Assembly: GCA_021325135.1 (NCBI GenBank)
Contig: JAJPHT010000050.1
Coordinates: forward strand, 1 to 40,410
Source of the DNA: Pseudomonadota bacterium
Lineage (GTDB): Archaea; Thermoplasmatota; SW-10-69-26; JACQPN01; JAJPHT01
Direction of reading: 5' to 3'
DNA length: 40,410 nt
This document shows positions 23,240-29,207 of the stretch, piece after piece. Numbering within the stretch: position 1 is the stretch's first letter; every line of letters begins with the position of its first letter. The position numbers and the translations under genes are program-made. Under the pieces are notes generated by a model. It saw only the letters and a list, made by a program, of their open reading frames with translations, did not search any database and had not been told where the DNA came from.

Positions 23240-23667
23240 GCGAGGGCCACCTCCACGCGCGTCTCCTCCTCGTCGGGCCGCAGCACGCGGAGCGTCTGCC
23301 CCGTCGCGTCGCGGTGGATGCCCACGAGGTCGCCCGCCGCGGTGCGAACGGCGCGCCACGAGCCCTCCGCGAGGCGCAGCTCGGCCTCGCCGCGGGGCAG
23401 CGCGCCCACCGGCCAGCCCGGAGGCGCCACCGAGAGGACCTGCCCGTTGCGCGTGTCCAGGAGCGAGCGGATGACGCCGCCCTCCAGCGCGGCCACCCTC
23501 CAGGGCGAGGCTTCGGCGCGCACGCGGAACGCGCCCCCGTCCATGCCGGCGACGAACGCGTTCGCCGCGCGGAGCCTCCGCATGGCGGCCGCCTGGGTGA
23601 GACCGCCCGCGAACCGGTCGCAGGCGATGGGGTCGTCGACGGGCCACGCAGGTCGGAGGGCGTCCAT
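23236..23667 (-). CDS. Unknown beta-rich cytoplasmic protein
   Basis: The 143-residue product (ATG at 23667; another at 23673 adds two residues) has repeated short strands, for example SLLDTRNGQVLSVAPPGWPV, ELRLAEGSWRAVRTAAGDLV, and GQTLRVLRPDEEETRVEVAL. No signal peptide, membrane segment or catalytic motif is visible. The pattern of short strands with glycine turns suggests a small beta-barrel, perhaps Tubby/LURP-like, which is speculation. It is followed by a translationally coupled relative and preceded by an unusually A+T-rich promoter region. Confidence 0.6.
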   Translation of the reverse strand: MDALRPAWPVDDPIACDRFAGGLTQAAAMRRLRAANAFVAGMDGGAFRVRAEASPWRVAALEGGVIRSLLDTRNGQVLSVAPPGWPVGALPRGEAELRLAEGSWRAVRTAAGDLVGIHRDATGQTLRVLRPDEEETRVEVALA

Positions 23668-23673
23668 TGCCAT

Positions 23674-23770
23674 CGGAGCCGCCACACTCGGTGCATAATC
23701 ATCAGAGTTTCCATGTTCCAGAATAATATGACCTCGCGGCGATGCCTCGATAGCATAATCCCATGCGCAG
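23674..23770 (-). promoter_or_regulatory. A+T-rich promoter region
   Basis: This stretch is distinctly richer in A+T than anything around it. On the minus strand it contains TCATATTATTC and GATTATGCACC. The latter is about 30 bases ahead of the ATG at 23667, so it is the probable TATA box. The rest may bind a regulator. Confidence 0.5.
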
Positions 23771-23776
23771 GCCGCA

Positions 23777-24079
23777 TCAGGCGGGCCAGACGAGCCGGAG
23801 GAGGGCCAGCGTCGCGGCGCCCACGAGGAGGGGGACGTAGAACGTGCGGCGCCAGAGGAGCGTCGCTGCCGCGGGGAGGGCGGCGATGACGTACTGCCAG
23901 CGGACGTCGGGCGCGGCGCCCAGGTGCAGCACGCCCACCAGCGTCCCCGCCACGACGACGGGGAGCCACGGCAGGGCGCGCGCGAGGGGTCCGGGCGGCG
24001 CGCGGCCGCGCAGCCACGCCTCGGGAGCGAGACGCAGCAGCGCCGAGACGCCGCCCGCGCCCAGGACGAGGAGCCACTC
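23777..24079 (-). CDS. AzlD-like branched-chain amino acid export subunit, start unclear
   Basis: The frame encodes about 100 residues with four hydrophobic segments (EWLLVLGAGGVSALLR, LPWLPVVVAGTLVGVLHL, YVIAALPAAATLLW, VPLLVGAATLALLRLV), the AzlD pattern. No ATG, GTG or TTG occurs in this frame near the azlC stop; the first NTG codon is a CTG at 24064, which would cut transmembrane helix 1. The azlC frame runs into it by a +1 shift at GGG-TGA. Either it is translated by frameshifting as an AzlC-AzlD fusion, or an uncommon start is used, or a base is missing in the assembly. Confidence 0.65.
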   Translation of the reverse strand, partial: EWLLVLGAGGVSALLRLAPEAWLRGRAPPGPLARALPWLPVVVAGTLVGVLHLGAAPDVRWQYVIAALPAAATLLWRRTFYVPLLVGAATLALLRLVWPA

Positions 24080-24758
24080 ACCCTGCGCGCTTCCACCCCC
24101 ACGCGAACGCCAGCGCGGGCGGCACGACGAGCACGGCCCACGTCCCGAAGCCCAGGAGCGCCGCCGCGCCGCCCAGCGCCAGCGCGACGAGGCCCGCGAC
24201 GAGACGCTCCCGCGTGTCGGCGAAGATGCCGAAGAGGCCCACGAAGATGCCCGGCAGCGCGTAGTCGAGGCCCCACGGCCTGAGGTCGGGGAGATGCGTC
24301 CCAAGCAGCGCGCCCAGCGCGGTGCTGCCCACCCAGAGGAGCCAGAGCGTGAGCGAGACGAGGATGAGGCCCCACGGCGTGACGCCCGCCTCGCGCGACC
24401 ACGCGGCCTGCAGCGCGTAGGACTCGTCCACCGTGCCCAGCGCGAGCGCGACGCGGTGCAGCGGCCCGGCGCGCGCCTTGCGCCCCATGTCCACCGTCGC
24501 GGCGCTGAGGAGGAAGTAGCGCGCGTTGATGAGGAGGACCGTGCCCACGACGGAGGCCAGCGCAGCGCCCGCCGCCACCAGGCCCACCGCGGCGAACTGC
24601 GCGCCGCCCGCGAACACGACGGCCGAGAGCGCGACGGCGGCCCCCGGGGAGAAGCCCGCCGCCACCGCGGCCGCGCCGAAGAGGGCGCCCAGGGGCGCGA
24701 TGCCCGGCGCCAGCGTGAGGGCGCGGGCGACGGCCTGCGACGCCACGCTGCGGGGCAC
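24078..24758 (-). CDS. azlC: AzlC family amino acid export permease
   Basis: The 226-residue membrane protein shows the AzlC signature: APGIAPLGALFGAAAVAAG, AGGAQFAAVGLVAAG, NARYFLLSAA, and TVDESYAL, with six or seven hydrophobic segments. With AzlD it exports branched-chain amino acids and analogues. GTG at 24758 is 32 bases from a CAAACGTTC box, which supports that start. It overlaps the AzlD frame at its 3' end. Confidence 0.88.
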   Translation of the reverse strand: MPRSVASQAVARALTLAPGIAPLGALFGAAAVAAGFSPGAAVALSAVVFAGGAQFAAVGLVAAGAALASVVGTVLLINARYFLLSAATVDMGRKARAGPLHRVALALGTVDESYALQAAWSREAGVTPWGLILVSLTLWLLWVGSTALGALLGTHLPDLRPWGLDYALPGIFVGLFGIFADTRERLVAGLVALALGGAAALLGFGTWAVLVVPPALAFAWGWKRAG

Positions 24759-24785
24759 GCGCGCGGATGGCCCGCTGAGGGGCTT

Positions 24786-24794
24786 GAACGTTTG
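24786..24794 (-). promoter_or_regulatory. CAAACGTTC promoter box of azlC
   Basis: On the minus strand the central C at 24790 is exactly 32 bases ahead of the GTG start at 24758. Confidence 0.55.
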
Positions 24795-24815
24795 CCGCGA
24801 ATGGCCGATCGTTCG

Positions 24816-25730
24816 TCAGCGCCGCCGCGTGCTCTCCTCGACGCCCTTAACTAGCGCGCGCAGCGTGAGGTTGACCGGCGTGTCGACGCCCCGCGCGAGG
24901 CCGCGCTGCACGATCTCGCCGCAGATGGCGTCGATCTCGGTGGGCCGCCCGCGCTCCACGTCCTGGAGCATGCTGCTCTTGTTGCCCGCGGTCAGCTCCG
25001 CGACGCGGCGCGCGCGGGCCAGCATGTCGTCGCCGGGCAGCGGCGCCTCCTCGGCGCGGGCGACGTCCACGGCCTCCTCCACGACGCGCTGCATCAGCTC
25101 GCGCAGCGCGGGCACCTGGAGGAGCGCGCCGTTCCGGAGGCCCGTGATGGCGGTGAGCGGGTTGATGGCGGCGTTGACGACGACCTTCGCCCAGACCTCG
25201 CCCACGATGGAGTCGCTGAATTCGACCTCGAGCCCGGTCTTCGCGATCTCCGCCGCGAGGCGCCGCGCGGCGTCGCGCTCGCCCGCGGGGCTGCCCACGC
25301 GGAAGTAGCCGACACCTGCGTGCTCGACGTGGCCGGGCTCGACGAAGGTGACGCCGTGGGTCGTGACGGCGGCGAAGACGCGCCGCGGGTCCACCGACTG
25401 CGAGATCGTCTCGACGTTGCCCAGGCCGTTCTGGAAGGAGAGCACCTGCGTGCGGGCGCCCAGGAGCGGCGCGGCGTCGCGCATCGCCTTGGCGGTGTCG
25501 TAGGCCTTCACCGAGACGACCAGCAGGTCGGGCACGGCGGCGTCCTCGGGGCGCGTCGCGACCTTGGGCCTCACCGCAAGCTGCGTGCGGCCGGTGACGA
25601 GAAGCCCCTGGCTCGCGACGACCGCCGCGTGCTCGCGTCGCGCGAGGAGCGTCACGTCGTGCCCCGCGTGCGCAAGGAGCGCGCCCAGCCACGAGCCCAT
25701 GGCGCCCGCTCCCAGGATGGCGACGCGCAC
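24816..25730 (-). CDS. panE: 2-dehydropantoate 2-reductase
   Basis: The 304-residue enzyme reduces ketopantoate to pantoate with NADPH in coenzyme A synthesis. It begins with the dinucleotide motif VAILGAGAMGSWLGALLAHA, has VVSVKAYDT and LSFQNGLGN, and the catalytic lysine segment VGEVWAKVVVNAAINPLTAI. The C-terminal helical domain includes KSSMLQDVERGRPTEIDAIC. Start is GTG at 25730, three bases after the stop of the upstream ThiI-like gene, so the two form an operon. Confidence 0.92.
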   Translation of the reverse strand: MRVAILGAGAMGSWLGALLAHAGHDVTLLARREHAAVVASQGLLVTGRTQLAVRPKVATRPEDAAVPDLLVVSVKAYDTAKAMRDAAPLLGARTQVLSFQNGLGNVETISQSVDPRRVFAAVTTHGVTFVEPGHVEHAGVGYFRVGSPAGERDAARRLAAEIAKTGLEVEFSDSIVGEVWAKVVVNAAINPLTAITGLRNGALLQVPALRELMQRVVEEAVDVARAEEAPLPGDDMLARARRVAELTAGNKSSMLQDVERGRPTEIDAICGEIVQRGLARGVDTPVNLTLRALVKGVEESTRRR

Positions 25731-25733
25731 GCG

Positions 25734-26648
25734 CTACGCCTCCGGAAGCTCGGCGTCCCGCGCGAGGGCCGCGAGGCGCGGGCCCGGGTAGCCGGTGAGG
25801 GGGCGGAAGACGGGGACGCCCGTGAGCCGGTCATCCGGCGCGTGCGCAAGCTGCTCCTTGACGCCGTCCGCCAGCACGAGGGCCTGGCACTTGTGGAGCG
25901 CGAGGTGCGGCGCCACGGCCTCCAGGCGCGCGGCGCGCGTCCCGCCCGCGACGGGGTGGATGCGCAGGCCCGGGACCCAGGGCGCGAGGGGCGCGAGCCA
26001 GCCCTCGGCGGCTTTGATATCATGGGCGAAGAAGAACAGCGCGGCGCCGCGCTTGCCCATGAGCCAGCCGGCGTGCGCGGCGCGGGCGTCCTCCACGAGC
26101 ACGCCGACGCGCCCCTGGCTTCCCAGCGGCAGGCCGCCCGGGCCCTTCACCTTGCGGCGCCAGACGTAGGCCACCTCGTCGCGTACCTCGACGTGCGCCT
26201 CCCACGCGGGGTCGTCCAGGTCCACCGTGGGCTTGCGCGCCGCGAGGTCGTCCAGGATGCGCGAGGCGCAGGCCTTGGCCACGTCGAGGCTGGTGAACGA
26301 GTGCTCGCCCGCGCGCTTCACGCGCACCGCGAAGGAGCCCCCCTCGGGAAGCTCGGCGCGCGCCACGTCCAGCACCTTCGCTGCGATCTCGGCGGGGTCG
26401 GCGCGCGTCTCCAGGGCGGGGCTCGCGCTCACGATGCCGAACGTGTGCCGCAGCGCGTCCAGCGCGCCCTCCACGTCCTGCGCGCGCACGAGGATGCGCC
26501 CCTGCTCGCGGGCGACCTCGGCCTCCACGCCGCGGCGGAGGAGCTGGTCCTCGATGCACGAGACGAGGCGGCGCTCGAACTGGGAGCGGACGCTGCGGCT
26601 CTTGATGCCGATCTCGCCGTAGCGCACCAGGATCGGGGGCCAGGCCAC
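25734..26648 (-). CDS. ThiI-like THUMP protein with degenerate PP-loop
   Basis: The 304-residue protein has the ThiI N-terminal ferredoxin-like domain (ILVRYGEIGIKSRSVRSQFE, 6-25), a THUMP RNA-binding domain (about 60-165), and a PP-loop domain start GGLPLGSQGRVGVLV at 171-185. Where ThiI has the ATP-binding SGGIDSPVAAWLM, this protein has EDARAAHAGWLM (186-197), so the pyrophosphatase loop is lost. It probably binds tRNA but cannot adenylate uridine. No rhodanese domain is present. GTG at 26648 gives the usual ThiI start. Some shortened archaeal ThiI homologues are known, but their role is unclear to me. Confidence 0.8.
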   Translation of the reverse strand: MAWPPILVRYGEIGIKSRSVRSQFERRLVSCIEDQLLRRGVEAEVAREQGRILVRAQDVEGALDALRHTFGIVSASPALETRADPAEIAAKVLDVARAELPEGGSFAVRVKRAGEHSFTSLDVAKACASRILDDLAARKPTVDLDDPAWEAHVEVRDEVAYVWRRKVKGPGGLPLGSQGRVGVLVEDARAAHAGWLMGKRGAALFFFAHDIKAAEGWLAPLAPWVPGLRIHPVAGGTRAARLEAVAPHLALHKCQALVLADGVKEQLAHAPDDRLTGVPVFRPLTGYPGPRLAALARDAELPEA

Positions 26649-26688
26649 GGCTCCGCATCCCGGCTCTCCGTATATGAAGGGTGACAGG

Positions 26689-26697
26689 GAAACGCTC
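26689..26697 (+). promoter_or_regulatory. GAAACGCTC promoter box
   Basis: The central C at 26693 is 31 bases before the ATG at 26724. On the opposite strand a TTCATATAC element about 24 bases ahead of the ThiI-like GTG serves the divergent gene. Confidence 0.55.
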
Positions 26698-26723
26698 TTG
26701 CACGCGGAAGGCGACGCGCGGCC

Positions 26724-27362
26724 ATGCGCCGCGCCGCGTGGATCGCCCTCGCCCTGTGCGCCACCTTCCTGGCCCTCGCCGAGATGGACCACGTGCGCTG
26801 CGTCACCGTCTCCATCGCCGCGCAGCCCCCGCCGGAGCCCAGCTGCGCGACGACGTATGGCCCGCGCCTCGCCCTCCCGCTGGGCATCCTGGCGCTGGCC
26901 TCCGGCGCCGCGACCCTCCTCCTGGCCCGGCGCGATGGCACGCGCGTCGTCGTGGCCCTCGCCGCCGCGCTCCTCGTCGTCCCCGCGCTCATCGTCCTCT
27001 CGGGGTGGGCGAGCGTCGGGTTCCACGTCCAGATCGCGCAGCCTCAGCCTGACGGCGGGACGTACTGCACGGGCCCCGGCGCCGTGCGGCCCCTCCCCAT
27101 CTACCTCCTGAGCGCGCCCACCTGCCTGCGGGCCGCGGAGGCCGTGCGCCTGGGTCTCCTCGCGGTGGCCGCGTGCCTCGCCGTGGGCGCGGTCGTCCTT
27201 GCGCGCCGCTCGTGGGCCTTCGCCGCCGCGGGGCTCGTGCTCGTCGCGTTCGCCGCGGACCTTCTCGCGCAGCCCCTCTACGCCGCGGGCTGGGCCCTCC
27301 CTCTCATGGCGGCCGGCCTCCTGGCCGCGGGCGCGCGCCGCCTCCCGCCCGCCCCGGCGTGA
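26724..27362 (+). CDS. Polytopic membrane protein of unknown function
   Basis: The 212-residue protein has about six hydrophobic segments: AAWIALALCATFLAL at the N-terminus, LALPLGILALASGAATLLLA, VVVALAAALLVVPALIVL, LGLLAVAACLAVGAVVLA, WAFAAAGLVLVAFAADLLA, and LPLMAAGLLAAGA. Two larger loops contain paired cysteines (RCV/SCA and YCT/TCL), which may be exported and disulfide-bonded. No family is recognised. It is the first gene of a run with the methyltransferase and DNA polymerase IV. Confidence 0.68.
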   Translation: MRRAAWIALALCATFLALAEMDHVRCVTVSIAAQPPPEPSCATTYGPRLALPLGILALASGAATLLLARRDGTRVVVALAAALLVVPALIVLSGWASVGFHVQIAQPQPDGGTYCTGPGAVRPLPIYLLSAPTCLRAAEAVRLGLLAVAACLAVGAVVLARRSWAFAAAGLVLVAFAADLLAQPLYAAGWALPLMAAGLLAAGARRLPPAPA

Positions 27363-27369
27363 GCCTCAA

Positions 27370-28014
27370 GTGCGGGCCCCGCCCTCGCGCCTCGTGGACT
27401 GGCCCGCCCTGGAGACGTTCGCCCGCCGCCCGCGCGACGCCCTCATGTGGCTCCCCCGCGCGGCGGACGTCGCGCGCATCGCCGCCGCGCTGCGCGTCGC
27501 GGGCCCCCGCGTCGCAGACGTCGGCGCGGGGACGGGCCTCCTCGCGGTGCTCCTGGAGCGCGAGGGTGTCGCGGTGGAGGCCACCGACGCGTCGCCCCCC
27601 GCCGTTCGATATCACCCCGTCGCGGCCCGCCCCGCGGACGCGCTCCCACCCTGCGACGCCGCCATCGTCTCGTGGATGGAGGCCGGGAAGGACTACCGCG
27701 AGGCCGTCGCGCGCCTGGCGCCCGTGATCGTGAACGTCTACGACGTGGAGGGGGGCTGCGGCGTCATGGGCGCCGTGGACTTCGCGCCCTTCGGCTTCGC
27801 GGAGGCCGCCTCGTGGCGCACGCCCTCCTTCGAGGACGCGGAGTTCGCGCTGGACCGCAAGGGGCGCCTTCAGAGGAAAGGGTACCCAGGAAATCGCATC
27901 GACGTGCTGACGCGCGATCCCGCCCTCGTGCCGCGCCTGAGGGCTGCCGCCCGGGACGCGCAGCCCAAGGGGCCCCTTCCCTGGGAGCGCGGCATGGACG
28001 AGGTGAGCCTCTGA
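27370..28014 (+). CDS. SAM-dependent methyltransferase-like protein
   Basis: The 214-residue protein has a motif I, RVADVGAGTGLLAVLLERE, and a motif II acidic residue in VAVEATDAS, then a shortened core (CDAAIVSWMEAGKDY). The C-terminal part RKGYPGNRIDVLTRDP is not typical of common methyltransferases. GTG at 27370 lies seven bases after the membrane protein stop; a GTG 30 bases later is an alternative. Its stop overlaps the presumed CTG start of DNA polymerase IV, so the three genes probably form an operon. Substrate unknown. Confidence 0.7.
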   Translation: MRAPPSRLVDWPALETFARRPRDALMWLPRAADVARIAAALRVAGPRVADVGAGTGLLAVLLEREGVAVEATDASPPAVRYHPVAARPADALPPCDAAIVSWMEAGKDYREAVARLAPVIVNVYDVEGGCGVMGAVDFAPFGFAEAASWRTPSFEDAEFALDRKGRLQRKGYPGNRIDVLTRDPALVPRLRAAARDAQPKGPLPWERGMDEVSL

Positions 28015-29138
28015 GGCTCGTCCTCCACGTCGACCTGGACGCCTACTACGCCAGCGTGGAGGAGCTGGACCACCCCGAGTGGAAGGGGCATCCCCTGGTG
28101 GTGGGCACGCTACCCGACGAGGGGCGGGCGCGCGGCATCGTGACCACGTGCAACTACGCAGCGCGCGCCTTCGGCATCCGCAACGCCATGCCCATCAGCC
28201 AGGCGTGGCGGCTCTGCCCGGGCGCACGCTACGTGGAGCCGCGCTTCGAGCGCTACGCCGAGAAGTCCGAGGAGGTCTTCGCGATCCTGCGCGAGGCGGG
28301 GCCCGTGGAGCCCGCCAGCATCGACGAGGGCTACCTGGACCTCTCGGAGCGCTGCGCGACGTTCGAGGAGGCCATGGCCTTCGCCCGCGCGCTCCAGGAG
28401 AAGATATCGTCCGGGGCCGGCCTCTCGGCGAGCCTGGGCGTCGCGTCCAGCAAGCTCGTCGCCAAGATCGCCACCGACATGCGCAAGCCCCACGGCCTCA
28501 CCGGCGTGCCGCCCGGCGCCGAGGAGGCGTTCCTCGCGCCGCTCCCCGCGCGGAAGATCCCCGGCGTGGGCCCCAAGAGCGAGGAGCGGCTCTCGCTGCT
28601 GGGCATCCACACCTGCGCGGACCTCGCCGCCGCGCCCGCTTCGCTGCTCGCGCGCGAGTTCGGCGTCTGGGGACCGCGCCTCGCGGAATTGGCGCGCGGC
28701 GTCGACGGCTCGCCCGTGGAGACCACCTGGGAGCGCAAGAGCCTGGGCGGCGAGACGACGTTCCCCCGCGACAGCGAGGACCCTTCCGAGTGGCGCGCCA
28801 CGGTGGCAGACCTCGCGGAGGGCGCCGCGCGCTCGCTCTCGGAGGAGGGGCTCGTCGCGCGCACGGTCACGCTCAAGGTGCGGCTCACGGGCTTCGAGAC
28901 GCACACGCGGTCGCGCACGCTGCCGCGACCCACCGACGAGGCCTCCACGCTGCGGTCGACCGCGCTGGGCCTCCTCGCCGAGAACGAGCCGCCCCGCGCC
29001 GTGCGCCTCCTGGGCGTGCGCCTCTCGCACCTCTCGCCCAAGGAGGGGGGCCAGCGCGACCTGCGCGACTGGGACGCGGAGGTGCTGGGCGAGGCGCCCC
29101 GGTGGCGACCCAAGCAGCGGCGGCTCGACGAGGCGTGA
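28011..29138 (+). CDS. dinB: DNA polymerase IV (Y family)
   Basis: This translesion polymerase has the catalytic carboxylates in VLHVDLDAYYASVE (Asp8) and SIDEGYLDLS, the helix-hairpin-helix segment KIPGVGPKSEERL, and a complete little-finger domain (SLGGETTFPRDSED onward). The length of 375 residues is normal. The family N-terminus M-R-x-V-x-H-V-D requires initiation at CTG 28011, which overlaps the previous stop as CTGA. No ATG, GTG or TTG exists near that point in frame. No PCNA-interacting tail is clear; the C-terminus is RRLDEA. Confidence 0.93.
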   Translation: MRLVLHVDLDAYYASVEELDHPEWKGHPLVVGTLPDEGRARGIVTTCNYAARAFGIRNAMPISQAWRLCPGARYVEPRFERYAEKSEEVFAILREAGPVEPASIDEGYLDLSERCATFEEAMAFARALQEKISSGAGLSASLGVASSKLVAKIATDMRKPHGLTGVPPGAEEAFLAPLPARKIPGVGPKSEERLSLLGIHTCADLAAAPASLLAREFGVWGPRLAELARGVDGSPVETTWERKSLGGETTFPRDSEDPSEWRATVADLAEGAARSLSEEGLVARTVTLKVRLTGFETHTRSRTLPRPTDEASTLRSTALGLLAENEPPRAVRLLGVRLSHLSPKEGGQRDLRDWDAEVLGEAPRWRPKQRRLDEA

Positions 29139-29170
29139 GCCGGCGCCAGGAACCGGGTTTGGACGAGCGG

Positions 29171-29180
29171 GCTTCTTAAC
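29171..29180 (+). promoter_or_regulatory. TATA-like box of the large propeller gene
   Basis: GCTTCTTAAC is centred 32 bases ahead of the ATG at 29208. Confidence 0.55.
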
Positions 29181-29207
29181 CCCGCCGAGGGCTTCCCGCT
29201 GGGCACT

